A stretch of 64,000 nt of DNA from assembly GCA_028751875.1 (NCBI GenBank), contig CM054157.1, forward strand, positions 4,139,182 to 4,203,181. The letters run 5' to 3'. Under the pieces are notes generated by a model that was not told the origin of the DNA, did no database searches, and saw only the letters and a list, made by a program, of their open reading frames with translations. Shown here one piece after another: positions 35,576 to 46,559 of this stretch; positions within the stretch are counted from its first letter, which is position 1; each line of letters begins with the position of its first letter. This stretch comes from Rapana venosa (lineage: Eukaryota; Mollusca; Gastropoda; Neogastropoda; Muricidae). Both the position numbers and the translations under genes were made by a program.

Positions 35576-35945
35576 TATTATCATGATTATTATTATTGTT
35601 ATTGTTGTTATTATCATTGTCATCATGACCACCATCATCATGATCATCATCATCCTCATGACAATCATCATCATCATCGTCATCACGACCAGCACTACTG
35701 TCTATCATGCTCAATGTGTTTAGGTTTTAAATGTATGTGGTGCTGAATAATTGTCATTATTGATGTTTCATCATCATCATCATCACCATTATTATTATTA
35801 TCATCATCATCATCATCACCATTATTATTATTGACATTATTATTAGTATTATATCATCATCGTTGTTATTACAATCATTGTTGTTATTATTACTATTATA
35901 ATAATTAGTTATCATAATTTGTGAACATGATAATACAATAATGAT
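35576..35945 (+). repeat. (ATT)n/(ATC)n trinucleotide array
   Basis: attattgttattatc and catcatcatgatcatc alternate for about 370 bases with one unique break. Confidence 0.9.
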
Positions 35946-36408
35946 CATAATATTAACGATCCACGAGATAAAAAAAAAAATTTAATGTTTGGGATTTTTA
36001 TTATTAAAACGAAGCACAGTGACCTACCTACCTACCTAACTCTTTGTCACACGCACACTGACAGTTGACAGATCCTGGCTAAAGCACGACTCGAAGATGA
36101 TGGCGAAAAGTGCTATGTTGACACCACACACCACAACACACCTGCATGCTTCTCACCTACCTCTCACCTGCTGTATACACTAGCTTTGCAGCCCTGTCCA
36201 CAGCACTTTTGCATGCTCCTTTGCCTGTCTGGCCCTTGGCTATACTAGTAGTACAATAATTTATGTGCATGACTTGTTAGATCACATTCATTTCAGAATG
36301 GTTTAGAGACGGAAAGAGACGGGTTGTCCGAACAAGCTTTGCCTGTCTTGTCTGAGCCAGTAGTTTGTGAAATGGTTTTGCGCGTAAAATGTTGTGTGTC
36401 CTGTTTGT

Positions 36409-36414
36409 GTGTTG

Positions 36415-36445
<31 letters not shown>

Positions 36446-36462
36446 TGTGTGTGTGTGTGGTG
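36409..36462 (+). repeat. (GT)n microsatellite
   Basis: Two GT blocks separated by ggt. Confidence 0.92.
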
Positions 36463-37001
36463 TTACTGAAAGGGAGAGAAAGCGGGAGGTACGTAAGCGG
36501 GAGGTACCTAAGTCAATAATTATTGTGACGAAACGAGGCCTGTGGTTCTCTGATTTTAGAAGGTCTACCGAATTTGAGATCTTTTGTAATATGTCAAAAA
36601 TTCCCTGAAGTCGGAATTCAGCTAACACTTAATGGTGGGCAGAAACGATCGCATATTTTGCAAAAAATTCCGGTCTCGTATCACTGAGAGTGAATAGACG
36701 ATAAATTGAAGACAACAGCGACAATGCAAAAATTTCCCATTGGAAAACCTCAGAGCTATAGCAGAGGACACCCTCCCCCCCCCCCCCCAAAAAAAAAAAA
36801 AAAAAAAAAGAAGAAGTAAAAATGAAGTACAGGAAGAAAGGTTTCCCCACTTTAATCATCGTTTTCTTTCCATTTTTTCCCCTCGAAAAGACCCCCCAAA
36901 AAGTGACGCCATTTTTTCCCCGGAAAAGGGAGAAAATCACACTTTTTTGACCAAGTAGTTTCTGCAAGTCCAGTTTCAACTATATATAGTACAAGTTTCG
37001 C

Positions 37002-37107
37002 AAGTATTAAAAATAAACATGATCTTTCTTTCTTTGAAGAAAAAAGAACCTTTGATCAGGTTCTTTTTTCTTCAAAGAAAGAAAGATCATGTTTATTTTT
37101 AATACTT
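37002..37107. repeat. Perfect 50-bp inverted repeat with 6-bp loop
   Basis: Left arm 37002-37051 and right arm 37058-37107 are exact reverse complements; the spacer is ttgatc. After one mismatch three more bases pair. It is AT- and purine/pyrimidine-skewed, lies in the intron before the 27-nt microexon, and resembles no other repeat in the window. Confidence 0.93.
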
Positions 37108-37992
37108 TCGACACTTTTTACTATTTACAGTTAGATCAGCCAAGTGCTTTAGTTCGAAAACCTCTTTGATATTGGCTGACGGTCTTAATGTCAGCTGGAT
37201 TGTGAATAATTATGGATTCTTTTTTCTGGAGTGGGAAAGAAATTTTCATCAGTAAGGCTGGTTGTACAGTGGGGCACTGGGGGCCATCGACAATAATTAT
37301 CGGTGAATGAGTGGGATGATAATAATTCTACACCACCAAAATAACGATTCGTTGTTACCCAGGGTTCGGTAGGTGCACAGTGGTAATACCGAACAAAAAA
37401 TCAACATGAATTTCATTCTTTCGTGAAAGAAATTCCGATAAAGCGTTTACAAAATTGCACGCCCATTGTCCTTCCGGTTTTCAAGTTCCGCCATGTTTTT
37501 TCGTTTAATATCCGGTGTGCGCGCGCAAAGCCTCGTGGAAGTTTATTCAAACTAGCCATAGAAATTAGGCTGACGTACTACCTCTAGCGCTTTCTCTCCC
37601 TGTAGTTTGAATAAAATGTGTCGAGTTTAGTTTGGTTTTTGTCGGTGCAAATATCGCTAAGTTTTGTGTGTGTGTGTGTTTTATTTCTTGTGCTTTTGTC
37701 AAAGTAGAGTTTTTTTTAAAAGTGTTGTATAATGTTCAATGGATTCTAAAGACGGATTTAATTGTTATGTATTAGCAGCAAAATAATATTTTTTATTTAA
37801 AGATAACTGTAGGAAAAATAAATTATGATTTTATGCTGCAGTGCTGCCAATCGTAAATCTTAACATAATTTTATTGAAAATGGCTTTAAAATTACAGTGT
37901 TTCGTTCGGAGTATGTTCATCTTAATTAAGAGATGTGAGCTGTTGAAAAAAGTCTTCCTGGTTTTTTATGTCTTTTTTTTATTTTCTTGCAG

Positions 37993-38019
37993 TGACTGCT
38001 CCCTATAGTATTCCACAAG
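37993..38019 (+). CDS. Candidate 27-nt microexon of the Musashi gene
   Basis: Seen: a T-rich tract with tcttgcag acceptor, 27 bases, and donor CAAG/gtaagc. It is symmetric in phase 1 and adds nine codons reading VTAPYSIPQ before the GTSV start of the next exon. Like the 57-nt candidate upstream it begins TGAC, so both insert a Val-Thr at the same junction. Pro/Tyr/Ser/Gln content matches the low-complexity tail. Known: microexons of 3-27 nt are often neuron-regulated in animals, and Musashi acts in neural cells. Regulation here is inference only. Confidence 0.55.
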
Positions 38020-38624
38020 GTAAGCTACTGATCACACTCTTCAGCCGTTTTCTTTTCATCAATTCTTGGAAATATAGTGGGGGGGAGGGGGGACCCACAT
38101 TATTCCAGTGTTACTGCTGTTGTTGTTAGGATTTTTTTTTATTCGGGGGAGGGGGTTGGGAGAGAGAGAAGTGTCAGTTTGTCAACTGGAAACTGGATTC
38201 TTCTTCTTATTGTTATTATTATTGATGTTCTATAATATTTACACTGTTGCTGTTATTATTATTATTGTTATTATTATTCTTATTCTTATTGTTATTATTG
38301 GCAGCTCTGTTGCATTGACAGAACTTTCATCACTGAAACGCTAATTTAAAAAAAAGGAAGGTAATTTGCGAACTCTAGTATTATTTTGTACTAATAGTGT
38401 TACACTGATTGCTAGTGCATACAAACACATAATGCGAACACTAGAGTACATATCCTTTTGTGTTATTGTATTACACTGCAGTACAGTATGGTAATTCTGG
38501 TGCTATATACAGGCACATAATGCGAATACTAGTAGATATTATATATATATATATATAATTGTCTTGATAAAAACCCACAATTCTGCTGGGCACCATATAT
38601 ATGGTATAAAGCGCATGGATGTCG

Positions 38625-38822
38625 TCAGTTGAGTAGCGTTATAGCGTTGTGCTTTTCCAGTAGCCACAACTTTGTCAGTCGGTAGTAGTGTCATATTTTG
38701 TACGTAGTGTCATGACTGTAGAGAGTAGTGACAGTGTCTTTTTTCGTGTGTGTAGCACTTGCTGTAGAGTGGTAGTGACTTGTCAGTGGGGTAGTGTTGG
38801 ATGTGTCATGGTAGTAAGTGCT
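38625..38822 (+). promoter_or_regulatory. Intronic GTAG/GTAGT cluster, possible Musashi autoregulatory site
   Basis: Seen: 13 TAG trinucleotides in about 185 bases, 12 of them GTAG and 7 GTAGT, interleaved with repeated gtgtcat. The cluster lies about 0.6 kb after the 27-nt microexon and 0.9 kb before the next confident exon, on the sense strand. Known: Musashi RRMs bind (G/A)U1-3AGU with a UAG core. Inference: the transcript could bind its own product. A decayed tandem repeat is the alternative. Confidence 0.3.
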
Positions 38823-39221
38823 GTTAATTGATTAATTAAGGATTAAGAGCGAGTGAGTGAGTGTCTCTTGAATTGATTGTGTGTGTCTGTAGGGGGGGGG
38901 GGGGGGGGGGGTCTTGTGAGTGTGTGTGTGTGTGAGAGAGAGGGTTATTGTTTAATTTTGTTATTGGTGCTATTAACGGTTAATAGGACTATAATTGCGG
39001 TATGTGTGTGTGTGTGTGTGCGCGTGTTTGCGCCCGCGTGTGTACGTGCGTGCGTTATTGTTACATTCACACGTACATGACCTCTTCAACAGTACACTTA
39101 ACAATTTCCATAAATTATCAATCCTTTTCAATTTTGACGATAAATCATCTACGCCATTGGTTTTTTAATACCAAGTCTACTCAGCATGTTTCACATTTTC
39201 GCCTTTTAGTCAAAAATTTGA

Positions 39222-39665
39222 AACACACACACACACCACACACGCTCACACACACACACACACAAAACACACACACACCAACCACACACACACACACAAC
39301 ACACACACACACACACACACCAAACAAACAAACCGCTTTTCGGAAGAGTAGGCCATTGTGTCCCCCGGTGGAAACATGATGACAAAAATTGACAAAACCG
39401 CCTACACACACGGGGACTAGATGTAATTTTTTTTTAAAAACACCACATGAGTGCTTATTCCATTATCCTCGTTATAAAAGAATAAATAAATAAATAAATA
39501 AATAAAAATAAATATACATAAATATATATATATAAATAAATAAACATAAATAAATAAATAAATAAATGAAATAAAAATAAAACCTGAATGCTTATTCCAT
39601 TATCCTCGATATAAAAGAATAAATAAATAAATAAATAAACATAAATAACATAAAAATAAATAAAT
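39222..39665 (+). repeat. (CA)n and (AAAT)n microsatellites around SINE A pieces
   Basis: CA at 39222-39321 and AAATA units at 39480-39665, directly before the exon at 39756. Confidence 0.88.
39331..39485 (+). mobile_element. SINE family A, 3' part
   Basis: ccgcttttcggaagagtaggcc through cttattccattatcctcg with an AAATA tail. It lies 270 bases upstream of the Musashi polyalanine exon. A second tail copy (tgcttattccattatcctcg) lies at 39588-39625 in the same AAAT-rich tract. Confidence 0.85.
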
Positions 39666-39755
39666 TAAAAAAATAAAACCAACACCAACACCGACACACG
39701 GACGAAAACTTGCTAACGCCTCGCATCACCATCACCATCATCCTTGGCTGTGCAG

Positions 39756-39880
39756 GTACCAGTGTGACGGGGTTCCTGCCGGCAGCCGCAGCCGCCGCGG
39801 CCGCCGCCAGCTACCCTGCCCTACTGCCGCCTACGGACGGAGCTACGCGCCCCCTATGCACACGGGCTACTTTTACCCAG
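39756..39880 (+). CDS. Musashi-family protein, polyalanine/Tyr-rich tail exon with an apparent 1-base deletion
   Basis: Seen: acceptor tggctgtgcag and donor CCCAG/gtatag. Entered in phase 1 from 28300 (or from the microexon), it reads GTSVTGFLPAAAAAAAAASYPAL. From about 39825 the sensible frame is one base off and reads YGRSYAPPMHTGYFYPG. Only that second frame leaves in phase 1 and joins the exon at 53190 as YFYPG-YPGYG. The exon is 125 nt; 126 nt would keep all phases consistent. Known: Musashi tails carry an Ala-rich stretch and Tyr/Gly/Pro repeats used in protein contacts. The break lies in GC-rich low-complexity sequence between roughly 39810 and 39830, so a sequencing or assembly indel is the simplest explanation. 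Confidence 0.85.
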
Positions 39881-40311
39881 GTATAGATTTACTGCACCTG
39901 TCCTCGTGGTACCATCACGACCCTCACTTAGGTTTCTGAGCAGCCCGGGGTCCCTTGTGAAAGGGGACGAAGAGGAAGAGGAGGAGGAGGAGGGCAAAGC
40001 TGTGAACTTTTTGTGCAGGCTGGAGGTGTATGGGTGGGGTTGTGTTGTGGGGTGGTGGGGATGGGTGGTGGTGGTGGTGGTTGGTGGTGGTGGTGGAGGA
40101 GGTGGTGATGACCTTTACAGAGCTCTTTTAGAGTGCCCCCCTCCATCCCCCACCTCCCCACCCCCTCCCTCCCTCCTGCCCCCAGGGTCGTGGTCAGGGT
40201 GTTTGTTGTTGTTGTTGTTGTTGTTTTGTTTGTTTGTTTTGCTGGGGGGGGGGGTGTCTTAATGTGTTGTTTGGTCAGTTCTGTGTGTGTTTATGTTATT
40301 TTATTTTTAAA

Positions 40312-40583
40312 AATTCTTTCATATCGAGGATGATGGAATAAGCACTTATGTGCTTTTTTTTTTACATCCAGTCCTCGTGTGTATGCGGTTTTGTAAATTC
40401 TGTCATCTGCTCCCACCGGCACACAATGACCTATACTCTTTTACGAAAAGCGGAACAGGATTTTAACGTGTGCGCAAGATGTTCTGCGTGCGTTCGCGCA
40501 CACGGGGGCCTCCTCGCTTTATATAAGTCTCATCCGAAGGACTTTTTGGGGGAGAATGGAGTCTGCACTGATGTTAACTCCAG
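40312..40583 (-). mobile_element. SINE family A, tRNA head missing
   Basis: Reverse copy from attctttcatatcgaggatg to tgatgttaactccaggg. It includes ataagtctcatccgaagg, the reverse of the central block. It is intronic, about 430 bases after the exon ending at 39880. Confidence 0.87.
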
Positions 40584-41146
40584 GGAGTGTGTGTGTGTGT
40601 GTGCGTGTGTGGATTCATGCACGTCATGTCAGCTGTGGTTTGTTTGTCTCTGCTGTGTTCTGTTCTGTTCTGTTCTGTTCTCTGTTCTTGGGATGCTTGT
40701 CAAGTCACTGGGTTGCCCAAAGCGATGCGAGGAGAGTCCAGACGTGATCAGCTGAGACTAGTTTTGAAAGGGTTTTGTTTTGTTTCGTTTTTTGTTTTTT
40801 AAGATGTTGGGGTTTTTTTATTATTTTTTTTCTTGGGGGAGGGTGGATCGGTTGACCCTTTTATCAGTCTGATCTTCCCCCTTCCCTTTAAAAAAAAATT
40901 GTAAGATTGTGTCTGTGATTTTTGTTTATTGTTTCTTTTTCATGCCTGTTTCTTTCGGTATCTGGCATATATTTATAGTTTAGCTCCTCCTTTTTCTTCT
41001 TCTTTTCCTTCTCCTCCTCTTCCCTTTTCTTTTTCTCCCGCCCTCCCCTCTTCTTCTTCTTCTTCTTTGACTGCTTCAGTTTCTTTTAATCTGACCTCCC
41101 CATCCCCCATGTCTCTTTGTGTCTTGCTGTCTTTTACTCCTATCCC

Positions 41147-41198
41147 CCCCCCCCCCCCCCCCTTCAGCCCTCCCTACACTCTCCACACCTGTCTATTC

Positions 41199-41262
<64 letters not shown>

Positions 41263-41406
41263 CTCCTCTCTCTCTCTCTCTGTGTCTCTGCCTCACACAC
41301 ACACACACTCACACACACGCACACACTCTCTCTCCTCTCGCACACACGCACACACTCTCTCTCTCTCGCACACACACACACACATACACGCGCGCGCACG
41401 CACGCA

Positions 41407-41444
<38 letters not shown>

Positions 41445-41580
41445 ACACGTACTCGCCCACCTCCCTTCCCCCTCCCCCTCCCCCCTGCCCCCCCCCCCCC
41501 CCCCCCCCTTTTCCGTCATATTACATATCTGTGGTATCCCCTCCTCCCCTTCCCCCCGCACCCCCCCCCCCCCCCCCCTT
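41147..41580 (+). repeat. (CA)n/(CT)n array with poly-C
   Basis: CA at 41203-41260, CT/CACACT at 41268-41370, CA/CGCA at 41370-41443, and C runs at 41145-41162, 41489-41509 and 41561-41578. Confidence 0.9.
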
Positions 41581-41999
41581 CTATCCCAACTCTGTGATGA
41601 TGACGTTGCTGTGGTCATTGTTACGTTTCTACTGTTTGCTGCGGCCAAGGTCAAGCCCACACACAGCATTGTGGACCTTGTTTGGGGGGAAAAAAAAAGG
41701 ACATTCATTTGGAACTGGACCTAAAAGAAAACTTTGTCACAACCGTCGGGTTGTGTTGGGACCTGCTGTCCCGTTGTTTCTGTAGACTTAAGACGATTAC
41801 GCATCTTTCCCCCTCTCATAATGCACATTCAGGATACGTTCATTCATTCACACGTGTGTGTGTGTATGTGTGTGTGTGTGTATGTATGTGTGTGAGAGAG
41901 AGAGAGAGAGAGTTCTGATGAACCCTGAAAATATTTAATCGTTTTGAGGCCGTTGGCCCACACATATCAAATCAATGATTAATGTAAAATGCAGTTTGG

Positions 42000-44900
42000 G
42001 ACAGACATACGCAAAACAAAATCAACAATGGGGGGAAACCCCTCTAAAAATTACTTGGCAGAAAAAACAATTTATCTTTCGTTTCAAAGTTTACATACAT
42101 ATAAAGCTAATTTGCTAATTACATTAGGATTGCTATATGCTAGGAGCAAACAGAGCGTAAATGTATTAGGTTGGCTAGTATAATTGCTGGGATACATTTT
42201 TGCGCAATGCCATTGAAGGCCGGAAAAGATAGAAACGTTATGCACTTCATATTTTGTTTCATGAAAGACATGCGATGTTGTATCAGATTCACTATGCATT
42301 CTGTATCTTAAGTTTATGAGCATTAGTATGTCGGACACACCCAGTCTGTGCGTGAGGTGAGATATGAGAGAGAGAGAGCACTGTGTGTGGCTGCTCTTCA
42401 TAATCTTAATCATAAGACATCCATACAACAACAACAACAACAAAACTATGGTATCACCCTCCTCCTCTCTAGATCATCATTTTTTCCGATTTAAAATTTG
42501 CTTGTGTTGTTGATGTTGCTGTAATCTTGATGTTTTCAGTGTTTGTCTGCCCTCTTGCCTATTTTTAAAGTACCCTCCTTTCTCTCTGCCAATTCTTTTT
42601 CCTACGCAAACAAACCTTATCTCTATATAGATATATAAGACGTGAATAGTCTGTCCTCATTTTTGCGAATAGCTTCAAAAAATATTTCTTTGACTCAAAA
42701 GTGTGGGTGACAAAAACAATTTAACGGAAAAGCAGGCGAAAAATCTTGATAAAGATTACACGTTTGTTATTGCTTCAGATCTTGGGGAACTGGTATGTAT
42801 ATACATATAGCAATAAGTGAGCTGAGTTTTGATAATTTACATGAACTTGTAATGATCGGTCGTACCCATTCAGAATGAAGAAGGAATAATTATGATAGAA
42901 ACTGTCTGTCTCCTTGTGATGGTGGGAAGGTGTTCTGCTACAGAAGTTGTCATAGGATGTGCTGTACAAGTAATGAAACCGAATGATTTGGAATTAACGT
43001 ATCAGGATTATCACAATCGTATCACCACAAACTGCTGGTTAAAATACTCTTCGCTGGTTGGCTCTTGTCAGTGACGGGTTGTTTTATTCTTAAGCTGAAA
43101 GTTAAAATTTGAATGATTGACGTTGCAAGAAAAGCAAGAAAACACATGATTTGCATATGGTGACTTTTTTATCATTTGTTTGATTATTGTCGAGACTTGA
43201 TTGGATTTTACATTTTCAGAAGCATTTATTCTTGGACCATTCTTAAAATTTTGGATTTGCTGAAAGAGAAAAAACATTGTGATGTTAATTCGTATGAACG
43301 TCTGTAGCATGTTCATTACTCGTGCCAAACCAGCAAGTTGACATTTTTTTTAAAGAAAAAATATTCTGGGTAAAGAAATTTCCAATTGTTTTTAATTTTC
43401 ATGATTGCATAATAATGATAATAATGATATCACGGGGGTGTAGAAATCAAATCATGTTCAAACAATTTTCTGTCATGTGTGTGATACCAGGGTACAATCA
43501 TATCATCTTTTTGGTCAATTCAGGCATGTTCTGGTTTGGGATATTATTTGGGGGGGAAACTGTGTTTGAAAAAAAAAAATTTAATCCTTGGAGAAAATGT
43601 GTTGCAGCAGAAGTGTTATAGCTTTAAAACTTGGTTTGCATGGGGTCTTTTTTTTATCAGCCAGGTCTTTCTTTCTGTCTTTCAGTTGATATATCTGTGC
43701 AGACACAAACAATCGTAAAGGGTAACAGCTTTTGAAGTATATTTTTGGAACAGGATGTTGCTTTTGGAGGTTGTGTGTCCCAGTAACTGTTCTTGCTAAT
43801 TCTCAAATTAGTTTTATTCTCATTCGGTTTACTCTGTTTGATTTTTTGGCATGCTCTCTTGAGCTGAAGTTGATAAAAGAGTTCAAGATAAAAATGAGCT
43901 CAGTCTTTTATGTGTTGCTCTTTGCAGCTCCTGATTTTCTCTCCATAAGAAACATTGAAACAACGACGGCTTTTCTGTAAAGTTTGAGAAAATGTTACAG
44001 CCAGTGAGATATGATGGCTGTTAAATTGTAGACAAAGCAGGATGCTTTGGGCTCGGATAAATGTCTTTCAAAACGATGAAGAGCTAAACACCCCACAATA
44101 ATTTAAAGCAAACAAAAACAACAAAACAACAACAAAACGACGAGGAGCCCAATTGTTGATCTGTCTTGGTTACGTAATGAGGACGTCACAGGTAACTCAA
44201 TATGTCTGTGGCAAACATATCCGTGTCTCGATACGTCTTAGACGATATTGATTGCGTTTCCAAGGCGAGTGGGGGAACCACAGAAGCATCAGAGGAAAAA
44301 CCTGATGATCATGAAGTCAGAGGTAGAACTAGAAGGCATACAGTTCTTATCATCATTCTGAAGTTATTGTTTTTTTCTATTATTGCTCTCCTTTTTTCCT
44401 CGATTTCCATCTGCACACCCATAGAAGTAAAAATTACAGTGTCATCAGTTACTTTACGTGGCACTGGAGATGCTTGAATCCTTCGTCATCCCTCTGATAG
44501 CTTTGTATTTGGGTGGTTTTATTTTATTTCAGCCATCAGAAAGGAAATCCATATCATTCTGAATCAGTGTTTTTTTTTCCCGAGAGAGAATAAGCTATAC
44601 TCAGGACCTTTGCTGGATTTTATTTTATCGTTTTTGCTTCAGCATAATTGTAATCTATCAACAGAGTTTGGTGTGTTCTTTGCCTCACCCTGCCTTTGCT
44701 TATTTTAGACTGGTTGGAGCTCTCTCCATGTTTCATATATATAACTCGGGTAAACTCTCTTTCCCAAACATAAAAAATCATATCAGAGTTCTTGTCACTG
44801 GATTTATTGTGTCTGTTTTTGGTCAGGTGTTCTTCTTAAATGCAAGCACATCATCTTCCTTGTAACAACCGCAAGTCAATTTAATGATGCAAAGTAGGAA

Positions 44901-46370
44901 TTTGCAGTTGTGACAATGTTGTAAAGTCCCAGTTTTATGCAATACCTTACCCAGTTCTCGATAGTCCTCTAAACCGTGTACATTTACCTTAGAAACATCT
45001 ACCCCCCGTGTTAAAGTCCGTATATTTTCATCGTGTGAATTTCTATTGAACAACCCTGTCATATCTCGTGTTGAATGGTTTTTTATCAGGGTTGAAAATC
45101 ACATAATTATGAATTATGCTTGTACCTCACAGTTTTTGTACATGATTTATTTGCTTTGTGATCTTTTGCCTGGATTGACCATGATACCGTTGTTATACAG
45201 TGTTTGATGTATTGATTGTGTCCCCGTTGGTGTCTGTATGTACCCCCCCGGCAAAGCTACCGTGACTCTTGCTTGGAGTGGACACAAGACTGATGAACTC
45301 TTTTGTGGCTGCAGTCACCCGCAGATTGAAGCGGTGATGATATGATAATTATCATGCCCTGTGTTTTGTGTGAAGATGTCTTTTTTTTGTGCAGTGCTCT
45401 CTCGTTTCACGCCAGTCCCTCGTTAGTCTCCAAGCGTTCGTTCTCCTTGTGCCATGTATATGAGTGAGGATTGTGAACAGTGTGTGTTCCTGTCTGTTCT
45501 CGGCCGTCTTGTCCCATTGTCCTTTATTCTGGTCCATATCCTTAACGTTCCTGGAGAAGAAAGAAATGAATTATTATATCCAGTCTCTCCGGTTCCCGTT
45601 TTCGTCTTTGTTGTACGTGTTGTGGTGTGGCCAATCTTTTCAGTCAGTATCTCACGATTGCGGCTAAGTTATTGACATTATTACTCGGTGGTCGTGCTTT
45701 TTGTCCACAGTGGTCAGGTTTTGTCCACACCAGTGTTGTGTGAGTGAATGTTTTCGGCACCACCTGTTGGCGTCCTCAGCTGGTGCTTGAATTATTCCTG
45801 CCCCCCCCCCCCCCCTTTCTTATGCATTGTCGGATTTTGAGCTCCCCAAGTGTGAGGTTGTTGTTGTTTTTTCTCAACGACAAAAATGAAATTGCAATAA
45901 TGTGCATAGTTCTTGTATCCCATCTTCCTTTTGCTACGGATCTTGTGGTGCTGGTTTGGGGGGGGGGGGGGGATTTGTTTATTCTAGGGGGAGTAGTGCG
46001 TTGTTGTTTTTTGTGGGGGGGGGGGGGGGGGGGGGTTTGGGGGGGGTGTAGTTTGTTTTTCAAACCACTTGTCTCTGATGAATAGAATGAAGAAAAAAGT
46101 GCATTGGATTCCATGCTTGCTTTTATATACTGGAACATTTCAGACAAAAAAAACCAGTCTGTATTGAAAATGTAGATGGTAGCGATGTTGTTCAGTCGAC
46201 TGGTTCTAAACAAGAGGGTTCTGCGTATCAAGGACTCTTTGACATATGCCAGTTGTCATCTTGCAGTGACATGACATCAGAATGGAAAAGGATGTCATTT
46301 CCGTGAAGCCACATTGGCATTTAGCTGAAGAACAGGCAGTGACATCTGTCAGGCCTTTTTCAGTTTCTGG
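42000..46370 (+). other. Mostly unique intron sequence
   Basis: AT-rich sequence with few simple repeats (poly-C at 45800-45815, poly-G at 45957-45972 and 46014-46035). Short open frames occur on both strands but none has paired splice sites with a phase matching the Musashi exons. I see no gene here. Confidence 0.55.
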
Positions 46371-46376
46371 ATCACT

Positions 46377-46558
46377 GTGGGTTCAATTCCTGAAAGAACC
46401 AAGTGGATCCAAATCCCAAATCCCTTGAAGCGTTAGGGGGTTCAACTCCTGAGAGAATCCAGGGGACGTAAATCCCTCATCACTTGAGGCATCATTGGGT
46501 TTCATCTCCCGAAAGAGCCAAGGGGATCCAAATCCCTAATCCCTTGGGGCGTTATTGC
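46377..46558 (+). repeat. About 60-bp tandem repeat, three copies
   Basis: Unit near gggttcaactcctgagagaa plus ccaaatccctaatcccttg plus aggcgttattg, with indels between copies. Intronic. Confidence 0.85.
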
Positions 46559-46559
46559 C

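Noticed and set aside
44202..44477. 91-codon frame with a hydrophobic stretch, resembling a small membrane protein
   Set aside because: It lies in an intron, has no convincing splice sites or promoter, and the hydrophobic part comes from a T-rich run.
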